DNA of 64,000 nucleotides from Bacteroidales bacterium (GCA_016286055.1 JAEERW010000004.1:124001-188000); one strand, 5' to 3'. Positions 25,915-35,453 are shown, counted from the first letter of the stretch. Translations and numbers: made by a program. Notes: generated from the letters alone by a model not told the origin.

Positions 25915-26937
25915 ATGAGTAATCTGTTAACAATATCGCCGTCGCCGCATTTCAAAGACAAGCCGACCACCAAAAGTCTTATGTTCGGCGTGCTGACGGC
26001 ACTGATACCCACATTTTTAGTTTCGCTCTACTCTTTTGGAATCGGAGCGTTGGTCACCACCCTTGTGTCGGTGGGCTCGTGCGTACTGTTTGAGTGGCTC
26101 ATCACCAAATATATGCTCAAACAACAGCCCCACATCGCCGACGGAAGCGCAATCCTCACAGGCGTGCTCTTGGCGTTCAACCTGCCGAGCAACATCTCGC
26201 CTTTTATAGTAATGTTTGGCGCACTTATAGCAATAGGCATTGCCAAAATGTGTTTCGGCGGATTGGGCTGCAACCTGTTTAACCCCGCGCTTGTGGCTCG
26301 TGTGTTCTTGCTGATTTCGTTTCCCGTGCAAATGACCTCGTGGCCAAAGCCTATCGAAAGCCGTCTCAATTACTTAGACGCTGTAACAGGCGCAACCCCG
26401 ATGGCTGCTATCAAGGCAGGCGACCTCTCTATCTGCGAAAATGCTAATTTCTTAGATATGTTTGTTGGAACGATAGGCGGAAGTCTCGGCGAGGTGTCTG
26501 CAATAGCACTTATCCTCGGCGGCATCTATATGATTGCACGTAAAATTATCACCTGGCATATTCCAGTTTCAATAATTGCGACTGTGGCTTTATTTACTAC
26601 TCTTGGATGGCTTTCATCCGAAGGATACGTTTTTGGTAGAAAAATTGAGGTTATAGCAAATTTGTTTGAATCAGGAATTCACCCGCTCTACCATATCTTA
26701 GGCGGCGGTTTGCTCCTCGGTGCAATATTTATGGCAACAGACTATGTAACATCGCCTATGAGCGCAACCGGCAAAATCATTTTCGGCGTAGGCATCGGCT
26801 TATTAACCATTATTATAAGACTTTGGGGTAACTATCCCGAAGGAATGAGTTTTGCAATACTGCTGATGAACGCCGTTGTACCGCTAATCAACAAGAAGTT
26901 TCAACCTGCACGTTTCGGCGCGCCTAAAACCAAATAA
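25915..26937 (+). CDS. rnfD: Rnf complex subunit D
   Basis: A 340-residue integral membrane subunit with about nine or ten helices. The covalent-FMN motif is TGATPM (in LDAVTGATPMAAI, about 160-166), related to the SGAT consensus. It is the NqrB-type core membrane subunit through which sodium or protons are thought to pass. It follows rnfC after 20 bases and rnfG starts 2 bases later. Confidence 0.96.
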   Translation: MSNLLTISPSPHFKDKPTTKSLMFGVLTALIPTFLVSLYSFGIGALVTTLVSVGSCVLFEWLITKYMLKQQPHIADGSAILTGVLLAFNLPSNISPFIVMFGALIAIGIAKMCFGGLGCNLFNPALVARVFLLISFPVQMTSWPKPIESRLNYLDAVTGATPMAAIKAGDLSICENANFLDMFVGTIGGSLGEVSAIALILGGIYMIARKIITWHIPVSIIATVALFTTLGWLSSEGYVFGRKIEVIANLFESGIHPLYHILGGGLLLGAIFMATDYVTSPMSATGKIIFGVGIGLLTIIIRLWGNYPEGMSFAILLMNAVVPLINKKFQPARFGAPKTK

Positions 26938-26939
26938 AG

Positions 26940-27572
26940 ATGGACAAGAAAAATCCTACATTATTAAGTATGGTACTGGTGCTTTTAGGAATTGCGCTGG
27001 TATGCTCGGCGGGAGTGGCAGCCGTATACAATGCCACAAAACCCGTTATCGACACAGCACGTCAAACCAAAAAGGTGAAAACCGTGTCGAAAGTGCTGCC
27101 TCAGTTCGACAATTCGCCAATAGACGAGGCATTTACAATAGTTTCTGCCGACAACGATTCGCTGCTCTGCTATCCCGCCAAATCAAACGGCGAAACAGTG
27201 GGCTACGCAGTATCATCGTTTAGCAACAAAGGTTACGGCGGCAAAATCGAAGTTTTGGTTGGCTTCCTTCCCGACGGCACAATCTTCAACACTGAGGTGG
27301 TATCGCTCAACGAAACCCCGGGACTTGGCGACAAGAGCCAAAAAAGCAAATCGAATTGGGCAGAGCAGTTCAACGGCAAAAACCCCGAATCGTATAAACT
27401 CGCTGTTAAGAAAGACGGTGGCGACGTAGACGCAATTACCGCTGCCACAATCACTTCGCGTGCATACACCGGCGCAGTGGAACTCGCCTACAAAACCTTT
27501 ATGGGCTATATCAAAGGTGCAAAACCCGAAGCCGTAAGCGGAGCCACACAGCAGGCAGAGCCGCAAAACTAA
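26940..27572 (+). CDS. rnfG: Rnf complex subunit G (covalent FMN)
   Basis: A 210-residue subunit with one N-terminal membrane helix (about 8-29) and a periplasmic FMN-binding domain. The flavin attachment motif appears as DAITAATITSRA (about 162-173), close to the SGATxTS consensus but with Ala for Gly before the Ala-Thr. GYGGKIEVLVGF and ETPGLGD are the other conserved blocks. Clearly the RnfG slot of the cluster. Confidence 0.94.
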   Translation: MDKKNPTLLSMVLVLLGIALVCSAGVAAVYNATKPVIDTARQTKKVKTVSKVLPQFDNSPIDEAFTIVSADNDSLLCYPAKSNGETVGYAVSSFSNKGYGGKIEVLVGFLPDGTIFNTEVVSLNETPGLGDKSQKSKSNWAEQFNGKNPESYKLAVKKDGGDVDAITAATITSRAYTGAVELAYKTFMGYIKGAKPEAVSGATQQAEPQN

Positions 27573-27603
27573 TTTCAACTAACGAATCTAAAAACGAAAC
27601 AAT

Positions 27604-28203
27604 ATGAGCAAGTTTCAAATATTTTCAAAAGGCATTCTCAAAGAGAATCCGGCGTTGGTGCTGATATTGGGTATGTGTCCCACGTTGGGCGTTACCACAT
27701 CGGCCATCAACGGACTTGGTATGGGCGTCGCCACTATGTTTGTGGTGGTGCTGTCCAACATCATAATCTCGCTTATAAAAAACATCATTCCAAACAATGT
27801 GCACATACCTGCCTACATTGTGGTGATAGCCTCGCTTGTAACAATATTGCAATTGGTGATGGAAGCCTACGTGCCCGCCCTCTACGATTCGCTTGGACTT
27901 TTCATTCCCCTTATCGTGGTAAACTGCTTGGTGCTTGGACGCGCTGAGGCATTCGCCAACAAAAACAACGCAATCGACTCGGCACTCGACGGATTGGGAA
28001 TGGGTCTCGGCTTTACACTCGCCCTCACAGTGCTTGGCGCGGCAAGAGAGATGCTCGGCAGCGGCAGCATTTTTGGATTAAAGTTTATCGAAGGCGACGG
28101 CATCATAGGCTTTGTGCTCGCACCCGGAGCGTTTCTCGTTCTCGGATTGCTTATCGCCGGAGCAAATCTTCTCAGCAAAAAAATCTACAAAAAGGAGGAA
28201 TAA
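27604..28203 (+). CDS. rnfE: Rnf complex subunit E
   Basis: A 199-residue protein with six membrane helices. LVLILGMCPTLGVTTSAINGLGMG contains the conserved intramembrane Cys of the RnfA/RnfE (NqrD/E) family, which helps bind a 2Fe-2S centre between RnfA and RnfE. A second conserved half-repeat includes LGLFIPLIVVNCLVLGRAEA. It is 3 bases from rnfA. Confidence 0.95.
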   Translation: MSKFQIFSKGILKENPALVLILGMCPTLGVTTSAINGLGMGVATMFVVVLSNIIISLIKNIIPNNVHIPAYIVVIASLVTILQLVMEAYVPALYDSLGLFIPLIVVNCLVLGRAEAFANKNNAIDSALDGLGMGLGFTLALTVLGAAREMLGSGSIFGLKFIEGDGIIGFVLAPGAFLVLGLLIAGANLLSKKIYKKEE

Positions 28204-28206
28204 ACT

Positions 28207-28779
28207 ATGGAATACCTATTGATAATAATCTCGGCGATATTTGTCAACAACGTTGTACTCGCCAAATTCCTTGGAATCTGCCCCTTTATCGGCGTATCCA
28301 ACAAGGTGAAAACCGCCATAGGTATGAGCGGAGCCGTTGCCTTTGTAATGGTAATTGCCACATTGGTAACGTTCTACATTCAGAAACTCCTCGATATGTA
28401 TCACATCGAGTTTATGCAGACCATCACCTTTATATTAGTGATAGCCTCGCTCGTTCAGATGGTAGAGATAGTGTTAAAGAAAGTCAGCCCCGCGCTGTAT
28501 CAGTCGCTCGGCATCTTTCTCCCCTTGATTACCACCAACTGTACAGTGCTTGGTGTAGCAATACTTGCAGTAAGCGAACCCGCCTACGGAGCAGCCGAAG
28601 CAGCAGTGTTTGCCCTTGCCAACGCCCTCGGTTACGGACTTGCACTTGTAATCTTTGCCGGTCTCCGCGAACAGTTGGAACTTGCCGAAGTGCCCTCCGC
28701 AATGAAAGGCGTACCCATTGCCTTCATCACCGCCGGAATATTGGCATTGGCATTTATGGGCTTCTCGGGATTGTGCTAA
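28207..28779 (+). CDS. rnfA: Rnf complex subunit A
   Basis: 190 residues, six membrane helices, inverted-topology partner of RnfE. Conserved blocks are [20 protein letters not shown] and [20 protein letters not shown], each with the Cys expected for the shared 2Fe-2S centre. It completes rseC-rnfBCDGEA, so the whole ferredoxin:NAD+ oxidoreductase is encoded here. A strong terminator follows. Confidence 0.96.
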   Translation: MEYLLIIISAIFVNNVVLAKFLGICPFIGVSNKVKTAIGMSGAVAFVMVIATLVTFYIQKLLDMYHIEFMQTITFILVIASLVQMVEIVLKKVSPALYQSLGIFLPLITTNCTVLGVAILAVSEPAYGAAEAAVFALANALGYGLALVIFAGLREQLELAEVPSAMKGVPIAFITAGILALAFMGFSGLC

Positions 28780-28808
28780 GAAACAGAATTTAATAGTTGA
28801 TAAAAAAA

Positions 28809-28843
28809 CGCCGATAAGGATTTTCTTATCGGCGATTTTTTTT
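28809..28843 (+). terminator. terminator after rnfA
   Basis: CGCCGATAAG (28809-28818) pairs with CTTATCGGCG (28825-28834), followed by a T8 run. Confidence 0.9.
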
Positions 28844-28872
28844 GCAAAAAATAAAAACAATAGTTATATTTG
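28841..28872 (+). promoter_or_regulatory. promoter of 103-residue gene
   Basis: TTTG (28841-28844) and TATATTTG (28865-28872) with a 20-base spacer match the consensus; the ATG is at 28889. The -33 element coincides with the end of the rnfA terminator T run. Confidence 0.75.
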
Positions 28873-28888
28873 CAGAAAACAAATTACT

Positions 28889-29200
28889 ATGGAAGCAGCA
28901 GTAAAACATACCGGCACAGATGCCGTAGACAAATATTGGAACATACTCCGCAATTTTTCCAAAAAGGAGAAACTCACACTCATTTCAAAACTCACCGACT
29001 CTGTTTTGGAAGAAGAACAAGACGAGGACGACGATGTTGAAATAGACCTTCATTTCCCCACACCGCAAACCCCCGAAGAGGCTTACAAAGAACTTCAAGA
29101 AATTGAAGCAGAAATGCGTGCAGGGCAGTGTGTTACCCTTGATGAGTTTATTGATCACAGCAAAAAAAGAATAGCAGAGTATGAAGATTGTCTTGTCTAA
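28889..29200 (+). CDS. small acidic hypothetical protein, antitoxin-like
   Basis: A 103-residue, largely helical and acidic protein (VLEEEQDEDDDVEIDLHFPTPQTPEEAYKELQE). The end, with EMRAGQCVTLDEFIDHSKKRIAEYE, resembles small Bacteroidota proteins encoded before RelE/ParE-type toxins. The start was set at 28889 because a perfect promoter precedes it. A 20-codon frame that overlaps its end could be what remains of a toxin. I do not recognise a defined family. Confidence 0.6.
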   Translation: MEAAVKHTGTDAVDKYWNILRNFSKKEKLTLISKLTDSVLEEEQDEDDDVEIDLHFPTPQTPEEAYKELQEIEAEMRAGQCVTLDEFIDHSKKRIAEYEDCLV

Positions 29201-29243
29201 CTCCACCACCCGCAGCCCGAAGTTTTTAAAAAAGGATATTTAG
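29181..29243 (+). pseudogene. possible stub of a toxin gene
   Basis: A frame starting inside the last codons of the preceding gene encodes MKIVLSNSTTRSPKFLKKDI and then stops. The overlap and the MKIVLS start are what one expects of a RelE/YoeB-like toxin following its antitoxin, but the remainder is missing and the match is weak. Confidence 0.25.
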
Positions 29244-29358
29244 TCCATATTGCATTTTTCATATCACCCCAAAAAAAGTTTATCGTCAAAAATCCCCATT
29301 TTGTCGAAAAGGGGGGGGCGGTTTGTCGAATAAAATAATCCTTTTTGTTTTTGCTCCG

Positions 29359-29366
29359 TACTTTTG
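29359..29366 (+). promoter_or_regulatory. -7 element of outer-membrane barrel gene
   Basis: TACTTTTG fits TAnnTTTG, 60 bases before the ATG at 29426. The upstream stretch 29244-29350 is intergenic, with an eight-G run and two copies of TTTGTCGAA; no -33 element at proper spacing. Confidence 0.5.
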
Positions 29367-29425
29367 TAATGTAATAATTAAGCAAAATATTCAACAGAGT
29401 AAAAACAATAAAAAACCTATTTGAT

Positions 29426-32026
29426 ATGAAAAAATTATTCGCTATCTTAGTTTTGGCAGTGGCATTTATCGCAAATGCCGGCAACCTAAAAGCCCAAATC
29501 ACTGTTTCGGGTATCGTAGTTGATTCTCTCTCGGGACAGGGCGTTCCTTTCGCCACAGTTACAGTGGCTACTTCGGCAACTTCTACCGACTATCTTATGA
29601 CTGGTATGACCGACGTGGACGGCGCATTCAAAGGCACTATCAAAAAAGCCGGAACTTATTACGCTGTTATCCGCTCGGTTGGCAAAAACCAAGTTAATCA
29701 CAAATTCACAGTTTCTTCTTCGCAAAACTCTATCAACCTCGGCAAAATTCTTATGGCCGACAAGGTTGACAAACTCGCCGAGGTAACAGTTACCGCTCAA
29801 AAGGCTCTTGTTTCGGCTGAGGCTGGCAAAATCAAATACAATGCCGAGGGCGACCCCGACAACAAAACAGCAACCGTTCTCGATATGCTCCGTAAAGTGC
29901 CTGGCGTAACAGTTGATGGCGACGACCAAATTTCTATCAACGGCAACAGCAGTTTCGACGTGTATATGAACGGACGCCGCAACACAATGCTCTCCGAAAA
30001 CCCCTCCGACCTTCTTAAAGCAATGCCCGCTTCTTCTATCAAAAATATCGAAGTTATCACCGATCCGGGTTCAAAATTCGACGCCGAGGGTGCAGGCGGT
30101 ATCATCAACCTCATCACCGACACTCAAACCAAGACAAACCAAATTGCAGGCAATGTAAACTTAAATGTTACTAACCGTCAGCAAGGCATAGGCGCAGGTC
30201 TCTCAGTTCAGAGCGGCAAATTCGCAGCATCTCTCAGAGTTAACGCCAACCGTGGCGACTCGGAATCTGAAATGTATATGGATAGAAACCAATACGAAGG
30301 CTCTGGCACAGAAAGAATTAAGAAAAGTGGAACCATAACCAATCAAGAAAGCGACGGCGAAAGAATTTTCGGCAACGTTGGTCTTGAAGCAAGTTACGAA
30401 ATCGACAAGAGCAACCTTATCGCTCTCTCAGGTGGATACACAACTTTCGGCGGCGACAACAATTCTTCGCAGACTATCGAAACAATGTTTGGCAATTTTA
30501 CTTCTACAAACAAATCGCTCAACACGTCTGACAACTCTTTTGGCGCATACAACTTCGGTATCGACTTCCAGCACCTCTTTGGCGGCAACGCTGAAAAGAA
30601 CCTCACTTTCTCGTACAAACTTATGGGAACAACAATGGAAAACAACAGCCTTGCTACACAAGAGGGACAATTGATGAATATCGACGGTTACAACGTAGAC
30701 TACGCTCCCCGCAAAACCGAAAACACTACTGGTAGCGCAGAGCACACTTTCCAAATCGACTACTCCGCTCCTGTAACCGACATTTTCACAGTAGAGGCAG
30801 GCGGCAAATATATCTACCGTCCCAAAAAATCCGACGGTCTCACATACCGCAACGCTGATGGCAACCTCACTCTCCTCGACGACCAAACTGTTGATTACTC
30901 TAACAACGACAACATCGGTGCTCTCTACACACAGGTGGCTGCAAAACTTACTCCAAAACTCAGCATCCGCGGCGGTATCCGTTACGAATACACCTATCAG
31001 TCAGTGAAATACAACAACAATCACGACCGTGATTTCTCTATCGACTACAACACTTGGGTTCCCTCAGCCACTTTGAACTACTCAATCTCAATGATGCAGA
31101 ACCTCAGTTTCACTTACAATATGCGAATCAGCCGTCCCAACGAGCGTCAACTCAACCCCTACCGCGACTACTCTACAATGGGTCAGGTATCGTTTGGCGA
31201 CCCCTCGCTCGAAGTTCAGAAATTCCACAACTTTGGTGTAAGTTACGGACTTTTCTCAATGAAACAAAACCTCAACCTCAGCCTCCGTTACTCCACATCC
31301 GACAACGGAATCTCGCAATGGTCGTTTGTTCCTAACTACTTCACCGACTTGACTTCGCTCCACATCCTTATCAACGATGCTGATTTAGACCTCACACACA
31401 ACACCTACACCAACGCTACCAAGAGCGACACTTACAGCGGCAACCTCTATTACAGCATTCAAATTGGTCGCAGCATAAGATTCTTCACCAACGCATCGCT
31501 CACATACTCTGATATGAAAAACGCTGTGTCTGAGACATCTAACGACGGTTGGAACGGCAACGTTTTTGCCAACCTCCAATACACCACCCCCTTCAAACTC
31601 AAAATCAGCGCAGGTGCTATGATGTCGTCGAAACGCAAGAGCATCAACGGTACTATGAGCGGTATGAATATGGGAATCTTCTCAATGGAAAAGAGTTTCC
31701 TCAAAGACAAACTCACCCTCTCGTTCTCTGCTATGCTCGACCTCAAACACGGTATGGATATGGTAATGGAAAACAACACCTACGGTCAAGGCTTCGACAA
31801 CTATATGAGAATGTCTAACGGAATGGGACGCTTCGGAATATCAATCTCTTACAAGTTTGGTAAAAACATCCAAGTAAAACGTGCTAAAAACACCATCCAA
31901 AACGACGACTTTGAGCACACCCAAGGCGGTGGCGACGATACTCCATCAATGGGCGGCGGTGCACAAGGCGGCTCGATGGGCGGCGGCAATATGGGTGGCG
32001 GCGCTATGGGCGGCGGCAGAATGTAG
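29426..32026 (+). CDS. TonB-receptor-like outer-membrane barrel protein with Gly/Met tail
   Basis: 866 residues. Signal peptide (about 1-24), carboxypeptidase-regulatory-like domain (about 27-110; VSGIVVDSLSGQGVPFATVT), plug domain (about 125-225; MLRKVPGVTVDGDDQISING, GAGGIINLIT), then a beta barrel of the OMP_b-brl_3 type. After the barrel (about 815 onward) is a low-complexity tail, DDTPSMGGGAQGGSMGGG and onward, ending GGGRM. It probably transports or binds an unknown ligand, or has a structural role. It is followed 115 bases later by a LytS-type histidine kinase, a gene pair that recurs in Bacteroidota. Confidence 0.88.
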   Translation: MKKLFAILVLAVAFIANAGNLKAQITVSGIVVDSLSGQGVPFATVTVATSATSTDYLMTGMTDVDGAFKGTIKKAGTYYAVIRSVGKNQVNHKFTVSSSQNSINLGKILMADKVDKLAEVTVTAQKALVSAEAGKIKYNAEGDPDNKTATVLDMLRKVPGVTVDGDDQISINGNSSFDVYMNGRRNTMLSENPSDLLKAMPASSIKNIEVITDPGSKFDAEGAGGIINLITDTQTKTNQIAGNVNLNVTNRQQGIGAGLSVQSGKFAASLRVNANRGDSESEMYMDRNQYEGSGTERIKKSGTITNQESDGERIFGNVGLEASYEIDKSNLIALSGGYTTFGGDNNSSQTIETMFGNFTSTNKSLNTSDNSFGAYNFGIDFQHLFGGNAEKNLTFSYKLMGTTMENNSLATQEGQLMNIDGYNVDYAPRKTENTTGSAEHTFQIDYSAPVTDIFTVEAGGKYIYRPKKSDGLTYRNADGNLTLLDDQTVDYSNNDNIGALYTQVAAKLTPKLSIRGGIRYEYTYQSVKYNNNHDRDFSIDYNTWVPSATLNYSISMMQNLSFTYNMRISRPNERQLNPYRDYSTMGQVSFGDPSLEVQKFHNFGVSYGLFSMKQNLNLSLRYSTSDNGISQWSFVPNYFTDLTSLHILINDADLDLTHNTYTNATKSDTYSGNLYYSIQIGRSIRFFTNASLTYSDMKNAVSETSNDGWNGNVFANLQYTTPFKLKISAGAMMSSKRKSINGTMSGMNMGIFSMEKSFLKDKLTLSFSAMLDLKHGMDMVMENNTYGQGFDNYMRMSNGMGRFGISISYKFGKNIQVKRAKNTIQNDDFEHTQGGGDDTPSMGGGAQGGSMGGGNMGGGAMGGGRM

Positions 32027-32141
32027 CAAAAAATAACACATAATAATATATTTTCAAATAAGTGATAGAGTAGGAAACCGCGGACAATAAGCCAATAAGA
32101 GTTCTGCGGTTTCCATTTTTCACAAAAAAACATCTACAAAA

Positions 32142-33179
32142 ATGGGCAAGAAAAAATTTATGTTTACCGAGTTGCTCCCGATTTTGGTTTGGGCAATGAT
32201 AGTGGTGGTTCCGAGTATGTCGAGCGTGTTTTTCTCTGGCGATTGGAGTAATGGATTTCGCGAAATGCTTTCTTCGGCTATCAACATAATGCCGTTGCTG
32301 ATACTCTATTACGTCAACTATTATCTATTCATTCCCAAAGTGTTGTACAAAGGCGAGGTTAAAAAATTCGTCTTGCTCAACATCGTGGGATTCTTGCTCT
32401 ATTTTGGTTTACACTTGCTACTTTCGTACTTTTTTAGAGACCCGCGTACGCATTTTGAATTCCGTCATTCGTTTGTGTTTATGTTGTGGTCGCTGCCGTG
32501 GTCGTTGCTTATATGCATAATGGCTATTGGCTTTGCAATGGGTTTAAAATTCTACGAACTTCGCAATCAGCAACTTATAGCGGAAAAAGAACGCAAAAAC
32601 GAACAAACCGAGGCAGAACTCACTTGGCTCAAAAACCAACTCAACCCGCATTTTCTTTTTAATTCGCTCAACAATATTTCGTGCCAGATTTACACCGACC
32701 CCGACGAGGCGCAGGAAAACCTCAGCCGACTGAGTAGCCTTCTCCGCTACGCCCTCTACGAAACCAACTGCGAATTTGTACCCGTTAAGGGCGAAATTGA
32801 ATTTATGAACGATTACATTGCCCTGATGAAACTCCGCTGCACCGACCGCACCACCGTGGATGTGGATTTCAACGTGGAAGATCCAAATATCAAGATTCTG
32901 CCATTGCTCTATATATCGCTGATAGAGAATGCGTTTAAGCACGGAGTTAGCAACAATTCCGACTCGTTCGTAAATATCAGTTTCAAAAAAGAGGACAACC
33001 GCCTTGTGTTCCGTGTTCGCAACAGCAATTTTCCCAAAACCGACGGCAAACGTTCCGGCTCGGGCATAGGCATCGAAAACCTCAAACGCCGTTTGCAATT
33101 AGCCTATCCCAAACGCCACAACTACATCTCCGAACTTCGTGGTAATGAGTTCTTTTCAGAATTGTCGATTGATATTTAG
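32142..33179 (+). CDS. LytS-type membrane histidine kinase
   Basis: 345 residues. Four membrane helices lie in the first 140 residues with no recognised sensor domain. A coiled coil leads to the His_kinase (PF06580) motif LNPHFLFNSLNNIS, with the phosphoacceptor His, and a HATPase domain (SLIENAFKHGVSNNS, GSGIGIENLKRRL). The usual partner is a LytTR response regulator in the next gene; here the following gene is the opposite-strand sufS, so the kinase is orphaned, at least in this window. The preceding outer-membrane gene may be part of its regulon. Confidence 0.9.
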   Translation: MGKKKFMFTELLPILVWAMIVVVPSMSSVFFSGDWSNGFREMLSSAINIMPLLILYYVNYYLFIPKVLYKGEVKKFVLLNIVGFLLYFGLHLLLSYFFRDPRTHFEFRHSFVFMLWSLPWSLLICIMAIGFAMGLKFYELRNQQLIAEKERKNEQTEAELTWLKNQLNPHFLFNSLNNISCQIYTDPDEAQENLSRLSSLLRYALYETNCEFVPVKGEIEFMNDYIALMKLRCTDRTTVDVDFNVEDPNIKILPLLYISLIENAFKHGVSNNSDSFVNISFKKEDNRLVFRVRNSNFPKTDGKRSGSGIGIENLKRRLQLAYPKRHNYISELRGNEFFSELSIDI

Positions 33180-33184
33180 AGTTG

Positions 33185-33293
33185 TCAACGAATTAAACGA
33201 AATACACTAAGTATGTATTCGTACTCCGCTTGCGGATTAGTTTAATAATTTAATCATTATAAAAATATTCGTTTCTTTCGTTTAATTCGTTGA
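33185..33293. repeat. 109-bp MITE-like inverted repeat
   Basis: The 18-base arms TCAACGAATTAAACGAAA (33185-33202) and its exact reverse complement (33276-33293) enclose a 73-base, AT-rich spacer. It sits directly after the kinase stop codon and before the convergent sufS stop. It may be a non-autonomous mobile repeat or a fold-back terminator; the A6/T-rich edges do not give a normal intrinsic terminator. Confidence 0.6.
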
Positions 33294-33302
33294 TAAAAAA
33301 GA

Positions 33303-34520
33303 TTATCCGACAAGCATTTTCTTAGCCCGAACAATACCCTCCACAAGTCGGTCAACCTCCTCAAAGGTATTGTAAAGTGCAAAACTTGCTCTCACAGTGC
33401 CGGTGATGCCAAAATGCTGCATAATAGGTTCTGTGCAATGCGTACCCGTGCGCACGGCTATGCCAAGTTTGTCGAGAATCATTCCAGTATCGTAATGGTG
33501 TGCGCCGTCGATATTGAACGACAGCACAGAAACCTTGTTACTTGCTTTGCCATAAATAGTTATACCACCCAATTCTTCCACTTTTTTGGTGGCGTAATTG
33601 AGAATTTCAGCCTCGTGAGCGGCAATATTTTCAAGTCCGATTTTGTCCACATAGTCTAACGCGGTATGGAGCGAACCTGCGCCCACAAAATTCGACGTTC
33701 CCGCCTCAAATTTCAACGGCAATTCGGCGTAGGTGGTTTTGGCAAAACTTACATTCTTAATCATATCGCCGCCGCCTTGATAGGGAGGCAATTCTTCAAG
33801 AAATTTCTCCTTGCCGTAAAGTATTCCAATACCTGTTTCGGCGTAAATTTTGTGTCCCGAAAGTGCAAGAAAATCGCAGTCAAGTTTATGAACATCAATC
33901 TTTATATGCTGAATAGCCTGAGCCGCATCCACCAAAACAGGAATACCGTGAGCGTGGGCAGTTTTGATAATTTTCTCCACATCGTTGACAGTGCCGAGAG
34001 TGTTTGACGCAAAGGTAACGCACACAATCTTAGTGCGTTCGGTAATAAGATTTTCTAATTGATCTAAAAGCAATTCGCCATTATCGTTAAATGGCAACAC
34101 CTTTATAATAGCGCCTTCGTTTTGAGCGTAAAGTTGCCACGGAACAATATTAGAATGATGTTCCATCTCGCTGATAATCAGTTCGTCGCCGGCATTGATA
34201 TAACGCTGCGAAAACGAATATGCCAAAGTGTTGATGGCCTCGGTGCTGCCTTTGGTAAAGATGATTTCGGTGCGCGATTTTGCATTTATAAAATCCTTAA
34301 CCTTTAAGCGGGCAGCCTCGTAAATCTCTGTGGCTTTTTCGCTTAGGTAATGTACACCACGGTGAATGTTGCTATTATATTGAGTGTAAAACTTCATAAT
34401 AGAATCGAGCACACACTGCGGTTTTTGCGTGGTGGCGGCATTGTCGAAATATACAAGGTCGTGACCGTATATTTTTTGATTCAAGATGGGGAAATCTTTG
34501 CGTATATCGTTGATGTTCAT
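33303..34520 (-). CDS. sufS: cysteine desulfurase
   Basis: A 405-residue class V PLP enzyme that takes sulfur from cysteine and passes it to SufE. LSGHKIYAETGIG holds the PLP lysine, and RTGTHCTEPIMQHFG contains the catalytic Cys of the SufS/CsdA (group II) loop. DNAATTQKP near the N-terminus is typical. It is divergent from sufE-DUF59-sufB. CAAATTTA (34555-34562), the minus-strand TAAATTTG, lies 35 bases upstream. A GTGTTAACAC palindrome (34522-34531) next to its start codon could be an operator. Confidence 0.95.
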   Translation of the reverse strand: MNINDIRKDFPILNQKIYGHDLVYFDNAATTQKPQCVLDSIMKFYTQYNSNIHRGVHYLSEKATEIYEAARLKVKDFINAKSRTEIIFTKGSTEAINTLAYSFSQRYINAGDELIISEMEHHSNIVPWQLYAQNEGAIIKVLPFNDNGELLLDQLENLITERTKIVCVTFASNTLGTVNDVEKIIKTAHAHGIPVLVDAAQAIQHIKIDVHKLDCDFLALSGHKIYAETGIGILYGKEKFLEELPPYQGGGDMIKNVSFAKTTYAELPLKFEAGTSNFVGAGSLHTALDYVDKIGLENIAAHEAEILNYATKKVEELGGITIYGKASNKVSVLSFNIDGAHHYDTGMILDKLGIAVRTGTHCTEPIMQHFGITGTVRASFALYNTFEEVDRLVEGIVRAKKMLVG

Positions 34521-34630
34521 AGTGTTAACACGTTTTATCTAAATAATTCGGCTGCAAATTTACAAATTAATTTGCTCAATAAAGGCAAAAATGCTAAATT
34601 GCTTTTTTTATATTGTCAATCAAAATCATT

Positions 34631-34660
34631 TTTGTAATGAAATAAAAATTTCTAATTTTG
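34631..34660 (+). promoter_or_regulatory. promoter of sufE
   Basis: TTTG (34631-34634) and TAATTTTG (34653-34660) are 18 bases apart, one short of the usual spacing. The sufE ATG is at 34684. Confidence 0.6.
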
Positions 34661-34683
34661 CGCCTTGAAAAAAAGTATAAGAA

Positions 34684-35121
34684 ATGACAATCAACCAAAT
34701 ACAGGACGAGATTATAGAGGAGTTTTCGGTTTATGAAGAATGGCTCGACAAATATGAGTACCTCATAGAGTTGGGCAATTCGCTCGAAGTTATCGACGAA
34801 AGCCAAAAAACTCCCGACAATATTATACAAGGCTGTCAGTCAAGAGTTTGGCTCGACTGCAAAATGAACGACGACGGCACGCTCACCTTTACAGCCGACA
34901 GCGATGCCATTATTACAAAAGGCATTATCGCACTATTAATCAGAGTGGTAAACAACCAAAAACCGCAAGACATCATCGATGCCGACCTCTATTTTATCGA
35001 AAACATCGGCCTCAAAGAAAACCTCTCGCCCACCCGCGCCAACGGTCTTTTGGCTATGATTAAACAGATTAGATATTACGCTTTGGCTTTTAACGCTTTA
35101 CAAAAAGATGGAAAAAACTGA
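34684..35121 (+). CDS. sufE: SufE sulfur-acceptor protein
   Basis: A 145-residue protein that takes persulfide sulfur from SufS and delivers it to the SufBCD scaffold. The acceptor cysteine is in IIQGCQSRVWL (about 54). The C-terminal GLKENLSPTRANGLLAMIKQI is typical of the family. It overlaps the next gene by 14 bases and is divergent from sufS. Confidence 0.94.
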   Translation: MTINQIQDEIIEEFSVYEEWLDKYEYLIELGNSLEVIDESQKTPDNIIQGCQSRVWLDCKMNDDGTLTFTADSDAIITKGIIALLIRVVNNQKPQDIIDADLYFIENIGLKENLSPTRANGLLAMIKQIRYYALAFNALQKDGKN

Positions 35122-35440
35122 TAACAAACCTTCGTTTATGGAGTTGGAAACCAAGATTATAGAGGTATTGCGCACCGTTTACGACCCCGAAATTCCTGTA
35201 AATATTTACGACCTCGGTCTTATTTACAAAATCGATGTGGACGACGACAACAATGTGGCAATAGATATGACCCTCACCGCACCCAACTGCCCCATTGCCG
35301 ACGACATTTTCCTCGACGTTAAAACCAAAATTGAGGGTATCCGCGAAATCAAAAGCGCTAACATCAACCTCGTGTTTGAACCGCCGTGGACTATGGATAT
35401 GATGTCAGAAGAAGCACGCAACGAACTTGATTTAGACTAA
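35108..35440 (+). CDS. DUF59/MIP18-family Fe-S assembly protein
   Basis: 110 residues. [20 protein letters not shown] and [13 protein letters not shown] are hallmark DUF59 blocks; the conserved Cys in APNCP is present. In Suf operons such proteins (SufT/PaaD-like) help mature or deliver Fe-S clusters. It overlaps sufE and precedes sufB by 13 bases. Confidence 0.92.
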   Translation: MEKTDNKPSFMELETKIIEVLRTVYDPEIPVNIYDLGLIYKIDVDDDNNVAIDMTLTAPNCPIADDIFLDVKTKIEGIREIKSANINLVFEPPWTMDMMSEEARNELDLD

Positions 35441-35453
35441 CACCCAACCAACG

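Noticed and set aside
29311..29318. G8 run as phase-variation tract
   Set aside because: It lies in an intergenic region outside any open frame and away from the promoter spacer, so no obvious effect.
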